Shown here one piece after another: positions 23,737 through 36,222 of a stretch of 64,000 nucleotides of DNA. The first letter of the stretch is position 1, and the number at the start of each line of letters is the position of its first letter. The notes under the pieces are model-generated. The model saw nothing but the letters and a program-made list of their open reading frames with translations, was not told where the DNA came from and made no database searches. The position numbers and the translations under genes were made by a program. The DNA lies in contig JAGMVK010000004.1 of assembly GCA_020747065.1 (NCBI GenBank), forward strand, positions 3,100,001 to 3,164,000, in the 5' to 3' direction. The DNA comes from Cadophora sp. MPI-SDFR-AT-0126. Lineage: Eukaryota > Ascomycota > Leotiomycetes > Helotiales > Ploettnerulaceae.

Positions 23737-25189
23737 GCTGGATATTGCTTTAGACTGAGAAAATTGTGTTTTGAGGGTGCGGTGCCGTAAAAAACTTTTG
23801 GGACGAGAAACCCTTTCCTTTATATAAGTGATTTCTCTCCATGTCGAGGTTGACAAGCAAGTCGACTCGGTCGAGTGAACGGAACAATTGAAGTCCACAA
23901 ACAAATGAATCAGTCGAGCGCTGTCCATGCTTCAATCCCCGCGCAGCAGTGCCAATATCGATCTCAGCATTGGTACCGAGATCTGAGACCACGACCCCTG
24001 AATTTCCTGGGGAAGCTCTCCTCTCCTCTTCTCTCAAGCTTTGCACCTAGCCCACTGCACCAATACTAGATTGCTCCTGCTTCTTGGCAAAGGCTGTCAT
24101 GTTGCTTGTTTTCCTGTAGACAGTTCAGAATCATGGTCGAGGCGCTCGTCTCTTTATGTTTCCGTCTTGGCAGCACTGACAGGATATTGTTCCGCGCCAG
24201 GCTTGCGTGGCCTGCGTGGACCCTTCCCCTCATTAGGAGCTCTCTCCAGGTATTATTTCCGCCAATTGTCGGAGATGTCTTGGCCATCTGATCGGCGATC
24301 AGTTCCTTGAAAAAGAAAGGATATGGGCTGAAAATAATTGATTGGTGGACTGCCAAGCTTGAAACGACGCCGAAGCGAGGGGAAAATCGGTAGTGGATGG
24401 TAGTCACTTGTCCTGGGAATTTGGAGTCTCGTGTTAAACGAGACCGAATGTAATGCAATATCTGAATTGGGCCATGGTATTTGGCGCTCACGAGAGCACT
24501 AAACACGAAAGTCGTGATGGAGCTGATGAGATTTTTGTGGCCCTAAATATGAAACCCGAAGACTACGCGTTCACTTCGAACAATAATCTGACAGGAGAGA
24601 AACAACAGGGCGAGCACAAGTCTACAACATCATCTAGGAGCTCATGAGTCCATGTCATGGTATGCGGCGCCTTAGACCAAATATTCCATAGGTGTAGCTG
24701 TGGATTGTTGGGAAATTAGCGATATCGTCGTTGTGGTTGACAATCATGTACCAGACAATACCATCTTCTCATCAAGCCAGTCCCCCCGCAGTCTCATATC
24801 TTTCACCAGCTGCTTCAATATGACTTTCGCAGACCCAATTGACTAAAGCTGTCAACTAAATGACAGACTTGCCTATGCTTGGCGAGAGCCCCAACCCTTA
24901 CGAACTCGAGGTTCTCGCCTTCGACATTAAGAAAGCATCACATAGCAAGCCAAACAACCGGCTAGTGACAGTATGGTAGCTCGCTGTTCACTGTGAAAGT
25001 GCGGGAAAGCTATTTCACCATCATCATATCTGGTCAGGGTTCTACTTGAATGTTAAACCAAAATAAAGACTCGCCTAAATCAAGGCCTTTCTTGGCTCCA
25101 AACTCTATCTACAGTCGATCGCTAGCCAACCCAAACAAGAGGAGCCTCAAAGGTCGTCACCCACAATATGTCCAAGTTATCGGCTGCCC
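23737..25189. other. intergenic, nothing recognised
   Basis: 1.45 kb upstream of the pectate lyase and downstream of the oxygenase-like gene. Apart from the lyase TATA region at 23819-23827, only short overlapping ORFs (23875..24506) without family features are seen. Confidence 0.45.
23819..23827 (-). promoter_or_regulatory. TATA box of pectate lyase gene
   Basis: On the minus strand TATATAAA lies about 85 bp before the ATG at 23736, as expected for a strongly inducible secreted enzyme. Confidence 0.5.
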
Positions 25190-26366
25190 CTACATATTGC
25201 CAGTACCGAGCCCGACAGTAAGTTCCGACTGAATTGTATCAACCACACTTCCTTTCTTGACAAACGCTTCATCCACAATCTCGTTGTCCAAGTGTTGTAA
25301 GATCCGAACGGCCTCTCTCGCGAAAGCCTTGAAGCGGTTACAGTCATATTTCCCGCCGCTCTTATCTCGGCGCATCTCGGCCAGCTCTGCATCTATCCGT
25401 GCTTTGAGATTCTCGAGCTGGTAGTCCTCGACTTGGGTATAGATATCAAACAAGTTGGAAATAGGGCGGATCGTAGTCAGCCGAGTATCATCACGAACCA
25501 GCGGATCTTTGGGTCGGAAACTGGTGATTGACGTGATTCTTTCCTGGGAGCCGTAAGCGCGGAGAGCTTGATGCTCGATGTAGCGGCCTTGTAAGACCAC
25601 GGCGGAGCCCTGAAAGAGTAAGCAAGCAAATTCAGCATTACAGTTGTGAGTCACGAACTTTACATGGTCCTCGGACAAGTTTGATATCTCCGGTACCAGT
25701 TCGCAAGGCTGTCTCGCCCCCAATCATGCCAGTGGTATCGCTCATCATGAGTACACACACGAACGGGTAGCTGTCCTTATGCCAGCCAGCAACCGGAGCT
25801 TCATCCGCACCCGTTGCGCCATTGTTGTCTCCCTCCTTAGCCTTAGCTGGCAGAGAAATGTTGATGTTTGCAATCTCGTAGTCAATTACAACGACGAGAT
25901 CGATGCCAGCGATCTTGGATATGAGTTCCAGGGTTTTCGGATGTTTCCAGGCTGCCTCAGTGAACTTTGCGTGTCTTATTATTATTAGTATCATCGCACT
26001 AAGCAGGTTTGACTTAAACGCTTACTTTGGAACATAACCACGGACTGACATTGGTATGAGATCCGATGTCATGCTGTAATTATTCATCACCTCGTCTGTG
26101 AAGACCTCAGATCTCATGATATCAATTGCCTCTGAAGTAAACAACGGGAAGGGTTCCGACACAGCGACAGGTGATATTCCATTGGTTATTGGCAGTCCAA
26201 TGTCATCCATCGTGAGAGTCTTCACATTTTCGTTATGCACTAAGTGCTTCTCGGGGTCGAACTTCGGCGACTCAAGTGTCGTATTGAATGAACTTGGAGT
26301 ATATTGCACGCCCGCATATATGGGAACTGGCAGGCCGGTAGCGACTGGAGACACCACTTCGGCCAT
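25190..26366 (-). CDS. 2OG-Fe(II) oxygenase-like protein
   Basis: Probably a non-haem iron dioxygenase of the 2-oxoglutarate type, cytosolic. Exons 26366..26026, 25974..25659 and 25609..25190 give 358 aa. The facial-triad pattern is visible: His179 and Asp181 in GWHKDSYPF, and a distal His232 in RYIEHQAL, which follows GSAVVLQG. Arg in ERITSITSFRP may bind the 2-oxoglutarate carboxylate. An Asn/Gly/Ala insertion (KEGDNNGATGADEAP) lies just before the metal motif. The second intron uses a weak GTTCGT donor; it is the only choice that keeps frame, so that junction is less certain. Substrate unknown. No neighbouring biosynthetic core enzyme is seen, so I cannot place it in a pathway. Confidence 0.75.
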
Positions 26367-28166
26367 GTTGATATATTGGAATACTTGAGAAATGAGAGTG
26401 TTGTAATATTCAGACCGCAAATCAGATCCGTTCGTTGTTCTGTGTCCAGGGTTTTGTCCGGAGGGTTCCTTTTCGGAAAGCACTTGAGTCGTCGAAGGAT
26501 AATGAAACGAAAGAGATGTTCTCAAAAACCTTTGTTGAGCATTCCATCTTGATCATTCATCCCCTTGATGCTCAATTATACTCGTTGGGTCATATCGAAG
26601 CATAGTCAGGAGATCTCGGCATGATAGGTGCCCTTGACTCAGAAAGTCTTCGCGACGCTTTTGTCAGCCCGAAACGTCCGGGCCGGATTTGGAATGAATT
26701 CACGAAGCCGCGCGACTTGATACTTGGATATTCCTTCAAGATAGGAGCGATTGACCACTGTCGGTTTTGATTGGACGGGACACGGGCATCATCCGGCGCT
26801 GGATTAGGAGAGCTGCGGCTTCTAAGCCAAAATCGGTATCCAAAGTCAGATAAGAGAATGCCTCAGATGTCTTGACTTGCTAGACTTTCTCTATGCTGGA
26901 AAGGTATGCCCATCGTCATCTTTCGAAGCACACGGATTTAGGGCGATGCTATTGTTGCCTGCACCGCACGTTTGCGGAGTGGAGTGCTGGTCGCAGTACA
27001 TTGCGCTCGATGAGTTCTGGGCTGAAACTTGCACTTAGTCCAGAGTAAATGCCGAATGTGTACATCAGATCCTGGTGAAAAGAATATCGAAGTAGACCAG
27101 CAAATATGCGCATGAATGATTGATATTGCGATTTCAGGAATCGTTGCTTAGCCCCAAAACTCCTTTTCGCTCTCGCTAAATCGAGAGCCAGATATGTATC
27201 ATCCATCGATGGCATATTCTAGTGCATGGAATAACCTCTGGCCAAGGGCAGGATAATGTAGTCTGGAAACGGAAAGTGGTTACTGACGAACGACATCGAA
27301 TCGTTTGTTTAAGTGCACCCCCATTTATGGACCGAATGCCCCAATTCGGGATGGCTCAATCGAGAGTTGCGGGTATCTTGCACCACGTAGTCGCTAGCTT
27401 CGTACCCCACTTAGACACGCTGTGCTGACAGGTGAGGATTTTGTAACGATGGCAGTGAAGGGAGTCTCGGATCCGGACTGAGTGGATATTCTACCCGTTG
27501 GTGTAAAAGCTATACTTCAAGTAGACTTGTTTATTATGTTCATATAACCTTTCTCAAGGAACTCTTTCGGGCTGAATGCCTGTATGAACTAAATCTTATA
27601 CACGCAACTGCGGAATTATCATCCATCCACGTGATGCTCGTTGTCCACAATTTTCTTAGTAGTTCGCTTCTACGATTTTCTTGAGGTTTCCTTGGGCGCC
27701 GTATCGAAATGCCGCAGCAGGATAGCCATCTAAGCAAGTACTACAATGGTAGTAGGATTATTCATTTGCCTCGTTTACGGGTCTGAACAGATGACAGTTG
27801 CAAATGGAGTTTTGTGATATGTGTTCATTTGGCTCGCAGAAGCTCAGTTTTATACTTCTTCGTTCCGTCGCTCCGGGTGGACGGGCTGCGAGATCCTTTC
27901 ACGAGAAGCTATCGAATGCTACCATCCACCGTCCACACCCGCAAATATTGGTTGTACATTCAGGATCTATTGCAACTCTAGAGCTTCAAATTTGATCAGC
28001 TAGAGTTGATAATCTCGTGGGCTACGAAGCACTTTGCTTTCTCTTCTATGTATAAGTATGGGGTGGATTTCTCTCAAGAAAGCAGATCAGCAACAGTCCT
28101 TCATCTTACTTCCTCCTCCTACGTTCTTTAGTATTCAGCAGCCTACAAACTAGCCCCACAGCCAAA
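26367..28166. promoter_or_regulatory. intergenic with HsbA promoter
   Basis: 1.8 kb without a firm gene. An ATG-initiated 88-codon minus ORF at 26949..27215 has no family resemblance or partner exon. A TATA-like TATAAGTA at 28051-28058 lies about 110 bp before the ATG at 28167. Confidence 0.4.
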
Positions 28167-28838
28167 ATGTATCCCATAAAGTTGATTGTCCCCTTGATTG
28201 TCGCATTCTTGCATCAGGGTTCATGTCTTCCAGCTCCGGTTGTCGAACGACAAATCTCTACTATCCAGGTCATTCAGACACATGTAAACACGGCAAATTC
28301 TGCAGTGCGGGGAGACATGGTTTCACTCAGTATATCATCTGTTCCAATGAAGTTACGGACAAGACGCTTCAAGCTAACACTCGCAGTGTCTGCAATTGCA
28401 GCTTCTAGTGCCGAGCAATCTCAACTCATCTCCACGATCAAATCCGATCTTACCAATGTGGCAGGACATTTCGAAACTGCAGGATCCTCTATCGCTTCGT
28501 CTACAGCCTCTACTGGAACAATTCTTACAGCTCCGGAGCTGCTCGCTTTATCTTCCACTATGACCACTGTGCAAAGTCTTGCTGGAAGTATGCTAGAGGA
28601 TTACGTCGTGGCGAAAAGCGAACTTTCGGACGACACGAAGACTGCGACACAGACAGAGTGGGCAGCTGCATTGAGCGCCATTAAACCATTTTCGGATCCG
28701 TTGGCTGCCTATGCTTCGAAGGTGAAGCAGGAGGGGTCAACTTTTGGAGGATCCGGATTGGTAGCGGTGCAAGTGGCAAGCGCGGGGATGCTAGGAGCAG
28801 TGGAGGCTTTGTTGGCATCCGTTGGTGTTGGGAAGTAA
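28167..28838 (+). CDS. HsbA-like secreted surface protein
   Basis: A small secreted protein resembling the hydrophobic surface-binding protein A / cell-wall galactomannoprotein group: an N-terminal signal peptide (LIVPLIVAFLHQGSCLPAP), then four or so amphipathic helices rich in Ala, Ser and Thr, with few Cys. Such proteins coat hydrophobic surfaces and may help recruit enzymes to the plant cuticle. The frame is open throughout (223 aa), but a 57-nt segment, 28330..28386, has a GTATAT donor, a GCTAAC branch point and a CAG acceptor; its removal also keeps frame and gives 204 aa with a better helix join. I favour the spliced form. Family assignment rests on architecture and composition, not on a catalytic motif. 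Confidence 0.75.
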   Translation: MYPIKLIVPLIVAFLHQGSCLPAPVVERQISTIQVIQTHVNTANSAVRGDMVSLSISSVPMKLRTRRFKLTLAVSAIAASSAEQSQLISTIKSDLTNVAGHFETAGSSIASSTASTGTILTAPELLALSSTMTTVQSLAGSMLEDYVVAKSELSDDTKTATQTEWAAALSAIKPFSDPLAAYASKVKQEGSTFGGSGLVAVQVASAGMLGAVEALLASVGVGK

Positions 28839-28995
28839 GCTGGTGGAATTAGCACCTGCGGCATTAGAGGTTAGTTGACAGCGCCTTTCAGGCTGAGGGG
28901 TGGTTGAGGAAATTGTTCGCTTTGCAATATAAACTTTTTGGTTTCAGTGCTCATGTCTGTGTTCTCTGTTGCAGAGAGTCTCTCATTTCGTTTGC

Positions 28996-30694
28996 TCAAG
29001 CCCAATTCCCAGGCTCCAATCTATGCTGGTTCTGGAAACCATCATTCTCATTCTCATCTCCATTCTCATCAGAACTCTCATCCTCATCATCCTCAATCAT
29101 GCTCTTCCCTAGCTCTTCCGGTCCCAGAAATGTAATGAAAATGACGTAAATAAACACACATGCCGTGAAGATCCTCATCACCACACTATAGTCGTAAACA
29201 TGAATAACTTCCCCATCTTCCATCTTATCAGGCAAAGGATATCTTTCGCCGATCGTCGTCTCGATCGTATTCGAGGCAGCAGATATCAGGTTGCCAATTT
29301 GGTAGGATGTGCCGACGACGAAGGTCCTGAATGCCGGAGGGGAGAGCTCGATAAGGTGGATCGGAACGATTCCCCAGGCTCCTTGCACGAAGAATTGTAA
29401 GAAAAAGAATGCTGCATAGATGCCAGGCCCAGAGGTTGAAGTGTAAGGATAGAGGAGAGATCCGCCTAGGATGCACATGACGATGATAGAGAGACGACGT
29501 CCGAAGATCTGACTGCAATAGCCGATGATGGCCCCTCCAATCATGGCTCCCACATTGGCCACAACAATCACGCGCGTAATTTTGGTAGCTGAAAAATCGT
29601 ACTTGTTCTTGAGCATGAGAGCGACAATGTCTTGTGTGCCATGGGACTGCTTTTGTCAGCACTCCTACTTCAAGATATGAAGTCTAAGCGAGAAGGGGTA
29701 AGTGAACTACTAACGATGTAGCTAAAGCCAGTCATGAAGAGAACCAGATAGATCAATCGCTGCCAATACATTCTGACTGCTATCTTGACTTCAGCCACCG
29801 CACCTCGAGCGGTGCCTTTCTCGTTCCGCGAATTGTGTCGTTTGTTATATGCGTCCGTTTCGGGGAGACATATTCGAAATATGATCAGCAGAACTGGAGG
29901 ACCGGCTCCAAACCAAAACAATGGTCTCCAACCATGCGGTGTCTTATCATCGAATGCTTTCCAGAAGACTGTCGCCAGCAAGTATCCGAAAGGGTAACCG
30001 CTCTGATACACCCCTGACATAAGCCCTCTTGCTTCCTCTGGGCAGTCCTCGAGAGCTGTTGCAGCTGCGTTTCCGTACTGTGCGGGTACCCATGATCAGT
30101 TCATCTGGCTTTAGTGTAGCATATTGCTTCCTGTCAAATGAATCTTTGATATCTTCCAGAGTTTTGGAGAGCCTAAAGTCCACAGCGACAAACAGAACTT
30201 ACAATACCACCCATCGCAATACCAAACATGGCTCGTACCGCAAGGAATTGCCGATATGTATTACAGAAACCGGTTGCAAGCTCAAAGACGATCAAGAGTA
30301 CACAGTTGACCACGAATGGCCATTTCCGCCCATATTTATCAGACAGATAGCCAAAAACTGCAGCACCCAGCGGTCGGAACATAAGTACCAGAGTCACCGC
30401 GACGGAAATCTCAGATGGCTTTTTATCGAAGGTGTCCGCAAGCTCGGGATACGTGAGTGTCACAGTGTGGAAATCGAATGCATCCCATGTCCAGGCCAAG
30501 AACCCGACCTTTGGAAGAGGTCAGCATGAGGATCTGGTGACTGGATGTAAATCTCGGGGGGGACTTACTAAGAAGAAGAGCCATTGGTAAAGCGACAACT
30601 CTCGCAGGAGGCGCAAGGGATTTGGGGTCGGATTCAGTTGAGGTTTCAAGGTAGGAAGTCTGGTTGCTAAGTGCTCGCGAGTTCTAATCGGCAT
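28996..30694 (-). CDS. Jen1-like monocarboxylate transporter
   Basis: A proton symporter for lactate, pyruvate or related carboxylates in the plasma membrane (MFS, SHS family). Exons 30694..30569, 30508..30203, 30077..29715 and 29646..28996 give 481 aa. Family marks: FLAWTWDAFDFHTVTL at helix 1, DKYGRKW between helices 2 and 3, PLGAAVFGYLSD, PEEARGLMSGVYQSGYPFGY, and the SHGTQD signature in helix 7, rebuilt across the third intron, which is diagnostic for Jen1-type carriers. The C-terminal tail is strongly acidic (Asp/Glu/Ser/Asn), a common site for regulated endocytosis. The ATG at 30694 was taken because codons further upstream lack an ATG. It is divergent from the unknown gene at 31554. 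Confidence 0.9.
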
Positions 30695-31553
30695 TGCGAT
30701 AAAATGAATTGGACTTTGCAGTCCGTTGAATGCTCCCGTCAAAAACTCTCAATGACAAGAGGTTTTCGGATAGGAGGTGAACAGGCTCCATATACATCTC
30801 CGTTCCCAGCCCGCGCATTGTACATACTACGATCAGGCTGCAGATGTGATCCAGCTGTAGACATTCGGTCTAGTTGGCATGTGTCACAATGTGAACGATC
30901 CATTGCAATAGCTCGTCGGGCGTGCATTGAAGGATTCGAGACGTGTGCCCTTGAAAGGTGGTTGTTAGAATGTGTGGCACTTAATACGGACTGCCATTGG
31001 CGAGGTTTTGATCACGAACTGCGGGGTGGTACACGGAGGAGGCTTGTGGCGAAAACATCGAGCGTAAGGCTGTCGGTCAGGCTTGCTCTCACCGAACCAT
31101 GTCGATCATTATCAGATCGAAGGTGCCTAGTGAGGCATTAAGCAGAAATGTAACATTCAGTTCATTTGCTTTGCCCTAAGTGTTTTGGTATCGATGTGTT
31201 TGGAATGTGCTTTGCTTTTGATTTCGAAGGAATTCATCTGATCTCAGCCATTTGTGTCAGACCAAATGCAAGCTCGGCTCAGCAATCAAGCGGTCCATTA
31301 ATTAAGCGAGACAACATCATCACATCTTGGGGAGGCGGAGGCGCAGCCGCACCTTAAAGTGCAGAAAGAAGGCTGGAGACGGGCGCCTCGAACCACGTAG
31401 CATAGCGAATGAACACGGGTACAGGCAAATCGATGTGTCACTTGCGGCATTTTCATTTTCCCATCCTTAAGGGGCAGAATCACCCATGAAGTGGAGACAG
31501 GTGTGCTCTTAAGCTCGAGGAGGGACAGGGAAGGGACTGGCAAATAGATAGAC
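30695..31553. promoter_or_regulatory. divergent intergenic region
   Basis: 860 bp between the carboxylate transporter and the unknown 440-aa gene, which are transcribed away from each other. No TATA box of good position was seen, and the ORF 30671..31141 is a chance frame. Confidence 0.4.
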
Positions 31554-32987
31554 ATGTCGAGCAACTTCCAGTTCGCATTTCTAGGATGCCAGAATAATTA
31601 TCTGGCGAGTGTGACTGAGATCACCGCATCTGAAAGACCGGTCGGGCCATCTATTACAGAGACGTGAGTGGGTGTGACTGCTTTTTGTGTAGAGATAGAC
31701 TTGACAATCTTGCAGGTACGGACTCCCCGACATCTTCGCAGCAGAGTACAAGAAATATTCCCGCAAAAAATACTTCTTCAACATCCACGGCCATGACTCC
31801 CTATCACACGTCGGAAGATGGCATACCCTCATGTCAGAAGGAAACGTGAAAGCATGTGCAAACAGCTACGCCGAGATCCCGCAGCTCTCCACTCTTGCGC
31901 TTCAGAATGCTAGCAAAGCAAAGCGGAACTGTAGTCCTAGTATGAACGTTACTTTTGGACCTAGACCTGGAAGTTTCTTTGCGGATATGTGTGAGCTGAA
32001 GGAATACAGGTGGTCGAGCTTGCCGTGGAGTTTGGAAGAGAAGCTGCAGAGCTTGATGACGAGAGGTGCTAGACTTTTCAGGAGAGGAACCTATGGGAAA
32101 ATTTTCGATGTTGCAATCAATGCTAGTGGAGGCTGGGTCTTATTATCTAAGAAGGGTGGGAAGTATGAATGGGGGGGTGACCTACCCGTGGAGTTGACCA
32201 GGGCTTTGGAATTTGGTGTTGAGAGAAAAGCTGCAGTTAGCGTAAGTGAACTCTTTAAATGCATGCGGATGGTGAGGTGAAATGACACTGACGTCTCAAG
32301 CGCATTTTTCTCAACCATCAAAACCCTTTCGAGTACGTGCTTCTATTCTCCGACGGTGTAGCCTACGTCAGCCTCCACGAAGATTTCCATGAGCCGTTGG
32401 AAAGACTCCTCAAGCTGTGGGCAACAAATCGCAGCCTCGCTGGTAGATTCCGTTTCCACCAGCGTTCGACCTGCGCTTATCCCAAACTATACCAGCGAAG
32501 TCTCAATGCATGTTATTACAACGCTCGAGGACTTTTCCATCTTGCTCGCGGCAATGCCCTACTCGCCTTGAGCTACTTTAATGAAGCGCACGAGCAGAAC
32601 CGAAGCGATGAGAAAATTCACTTGAATCTGGGAATGGCGCTAATTGCTGTGAGAAGAAGCAGGCGAGATGAAGATCTGGAGGGGTATTTAGCCATGGAGA
32701 AGGAACTGCGACCGAATCCTATTGTGTTGAAGGAGGGCGAGCTAGGAAATTTCAGAATGTCATACGTGGGAATGGAAGCTAGAGGGTGGGATATTGCTAT
32801 GCTGGAGCAAGGCTTGGATGCTCTCATTGAACAAACTCGAAATACAGCAGGGGAGCCATGGACTTGTGGTATGGTGAGAGAGATGAGGAATGTCTGGGCA
32901 GAGAACGGTCCTATCGAAATGCCCGGGAGTCCTTTGGACGGTAGGGTGTATTCGCACGAGTTGAGAGGTACAGATAGTCATGAATGA
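31554..32987 (+). CDS. unknown protein with TPR-like C-terminal region
   Basis: I do not recognise this family. Exons 31554..31663, 31716..32241 and 32301..32987 give 440 aa. The first exon (MSSNFQFAFLGCQ) splices in frame to YGLPDIFAAEY. The middle carries an Arg/Trp-rich region (ARLFRRGTYGKIFDV, GGWVLLSKKGGKYEWGG) and a stretch with alternating hydrophobics (FEYVLLFSDGVAYVSL). Residues about 275-330 have paired helices with the spacing of tetratricopeptide repeats (ACYYNARGLFHLARGNALLA then NLGMALIAVRR). No signal peptide or membrane segment is visible, so it is probably cytosolic and protein-binding. It is head-to-head with the carboxylate transporter and tail-to-tail, 150 bp apart, with the MFS gene at 33138. 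Confidence 0.8.
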
Positions 32988-33137
32988 TGGAACTTGTAGT
33001 AGAAAAATGTATTTGTTGACTTCGAGTGTCGCAGCGAGCGATAAAAGATGTATATCAAGGATGAAAGAGTTGAAATTCGATGCAGCTAACCTCGTTCATT
33101 TCCGTTTCCCGCACTCTTACACTTGAGATGGTAACAG

Positions 33138-34956
33138 TCATTCCATGTTGTCATTCTCAACCTGAGTCTCATTATTGACCCTCAAACTGTATTTTGCGAA
33201 TTTACTTCGTTGCCTGATACGCATTCCGAACTTTACCAACAGAGTTGGAGTCGCACAAAACAAAGTTGCAACGCATGCCAATACAACAGTTGCCCAATTC
33301 GATCCAAGATTCACATACAGAGGCTCCCCGATGAGAGGGAAAACACCACCAAGGACTGCCCGAAGGAATGACATTGCAGCAAATGCAGAAGATGCGTATA
33401 TGGTGTAGGTGTCGGCAAGGTAGCCAGAAAGAGTGCAAGCGAATTCGTTTGTGGCGAACCCGATAGGCACAAGGCCGATAATGGAGGCATACCATGGCAA
33501 GTTGGATGCTGGTGGGACTGTCAAGGTGAGCCACCATAATCCGAGGGCAAGACTCGGCGCTGCATACGTAAAGCCAACAAGTTTATCTTCTGGATGGAGA
33601 GGCACTCCTTCGAGGATTCTCCTTTTCAGAAATCTGCTGTCATAAAGCCGAGGGAAAACACCAAAGAAGATTCCTGCTCCAATGGCCAGGAATAGAAGCG
33701 AGGATTGGTTTCTAGAGAAGTCGAAACTACCATAAACCACCGGCAGTGACTCTGTAAACAGATAAATCAAGGCCCAACCGACAGCACTCATGATGGAAAC
33801 CACAAAGACAATGGGGTCTGTGAAGAAAAGGCGGATCGGTCTCCTCAGAGCAACCTTTGCAAAAGTTTTGAGATCCGGCGTATGATCGGGGTTGTTTATT
33901 CGAAGGTGTCTCATTCCAGTTTGGTCGTGGAGGATGGAGAGGTGTTGGGCAAGGAGGCGACTTGGTCGACTTTCATTGATGAATAGAAGCAGGAATGTAA
34001 GAATGCCGGTTGTAATTGCAGCGATGTGAAAGACCCATCTCCTAGTTATTTCTTAGTCTAGAGTCTATATCCTGAACGAATTGAATACTTACCATCCCAG
34101 TGCTGTTGCAATATATGACCCATATATTGGTCCAAGCAGCAAGCCCCCCGTTGTGGCACAAGCCCAGGCATACATCATCCAGACTCGATTTTTCATGTTG
34201 AACATGTCCTCCAGACTGCCAGAAACGATGATAGACGGAACGGCAGAAACGAAACCGGACACGAATCTCCCGACAACCGCACCGTATACACCTGGGACGA
34301 ATCCGATAAAAACACAGGAGAGGCAATATACGAATGCCGAAGATATATAGACAGACTTTCGACCAAATGCTTCAGAGTAGGGAGGGAAAACTACGCCGCC
34401 AAAAGCTTGTCCGAATTGATACCTGCAATGGTCAGTGCCGTTGCAATGTAGATTGGCATACCTTTACTGACATGCTTCCAAACGCTACCAAAGCCTTGAT
34501 ACGGCTAAGGTTATATTCCTCTTTCGCAATCTCAGCAACTGATGGCTGGTCGGAGCATTAAAATTTGAGATTGAAGGAAGGCAAGGACGGTATCAGACTC
34601 ACACCAGCCGTGCTAACTGCTGTTCTGTACAACGTCAATTGAAGAGCTTCTAAGTGGTGGAAGAAGTGGACTTACGTGAACAAATCTAACAGTAATACAA
34701 GGGTACTGTCGAGAGTTTTCCTCCAAAGACACCAGTTGCGCGGGTGGGCGGTCGAATCTGGTTTCCATTTCAGAAAATGGTCTTCGGCCATCCTCAAACC
34801 AAGGTCATCGATGTACTTCAGAACGCTGGGACCTGGAGATACCGATGTGTCATCGCGGTCGAGGATCTGTGCCTTTGAAATTGATTTCTCGCTGATATCA
34901 AGATTCTTTTCAGATTCAGGGAGCGAGAACTTTTCTAAATCGGTGTGGGTATCCAT
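33138..34956 (-). CDS. MFS transporter, DHA1-like
   Basis: A 536-aa proton antiporter of the drug:H+ type in the plasma membrane, likely exporting toxic compounds or polyamines. Exons 34956..34676, 34624..34603, 34545..34472, 34422..34093 and 34041..33138, including a 22-nt exon. The charged N terminus leads to HPRNWCLWRKT, the usual start of helix 1 in this group. TTAVSTAGPSVAEIA, YQFGQAFGGVVFPPYSEAFG and GRKSVYIS mark helices 1-3 and their loop; the GSM-Y join is restored by a GTCAGT donor. Later come RPIRLFFTDPIVF, an amphipathic loop, and AMSFLRAVLGGVFPL near helix 11. Substrate cannot be deduced. Its 5' side faces the threonine aldolase gene across 1.27 kb. Confidence 0.88.
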
Positions 34957-36222
34957 CTTTTGTTGGGAAATCTCGTGCAGAACTCTTAGGCAACTCCGAG
35001 ACACACCCCCAAAGGAAAAACCTGAAGGCTCAAAAAGTGTGAGATGGGAGCTAGAAGGGTCACTAGTATCGACTCTGCTTCATTTGTGATGTTGTAAGAT
35101 GAATGTCATTTACCACCCTCCCATCATATCACATTGACTTATTTGGGGAACCAAGTAGTTACATGTTATTGCAACTAACATTTGTGGGGAAAATGGTCGA
35201 TCCGCATCGGAGATGCGAGCCTCAGTCTAGACGTAGAATCTAGAATTTTTCCTTGCCGCATAGTAGGTGGGGTCGGAATTACTAAAGAGGCCACTAAATG
35301 CTCACCCATCAGTGTACTCAGGACCATACAAGGGTCCCAAAAGGCAACTTGCTCGTAAGACATCACTTAGCAATCAGATTCTTTACAGGACTGCTTTTGA
35401 AGCCGAAGCGAGGCAGTCTCTACTGGCCCACAGTGCATGTCAGCTTTTATAAATCCTCCAAAAGGCGAGAGGCTGAAGTTTTTTCAGCTGAAGTTCGATC
35501 AGAGTACTCACCTCAGCACGATCTGAGACTTCCATTCATCTCATCGTGAGAGTCTTGAACCTAAGTTCTGACGAGATATTTGCTTGATCAAATGCTTCCG
35601 CTAAGCTTGAAATAGACCTTCCGCCGCTCGGTAACATTTCTATGTCCATGTTTGCTTCGTCACAATGTTGTTCTCCAATCTTCATTGGTCGTCGGTGCGA
35701 AACTGCTTGGTGCGGAGGTGGTCAGGCCTACAATATCACTCTATGTAGTCATGCTTGCAGATGATGGAGATGTCGTTTACGACTAAGCGAGAATGTGGCA
35801 CGGCTGCAAGTCATGATCTAGGCCTGAAGAGTAAGCGGCTAAGATCGTCGTTGATTTGCTGCCTCGTGAGATTTCGACGACAATTTTCATGTAAGGTAGG
35901 TACTTCAGTGTTCTCAAGAGGGACAATCCGTTCCGTTCCGATATGGTCATTTCGGAGTTTAGTCTCCTGGGTACATATTTGCTCCAGGTGAGTTCGGCAA
36001 TTTCGCCGCTTTGGGAATCACCGCCGGCTCTCGTAAACACTGAACTAGTCCAATATCGAATCATCTTCACGGAATCGTAAATATTTCCCCAGCAGTTACC
36101 CCGGAAGTCATGATCCACAGCTTGGGAAGGCAATTTGTCAACCTCAAGACGAATTCTTCTCTCCTGACTCACTTATCATTCTGTTTACTCTACATAAAAT
36201 GTTGGCAAGCTTGCGATAAGCT
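34957..36222. promoter_or_regulatory. divergent intergenic region
   Basis: 1.27 kb between the DHA1-like transporter and the threonine aldolase gene, transcribed in opposite directions. ORFs here (35267..35549, 35755..36172) are short, overlap on both strands and show no family features. Confidence 0.4.

Noticed and set aside
26949..27215. 88-codon minus ORF with its own ATG
   Set aside because: Could be a small gene, but nothing in the translation or flanks supports it.
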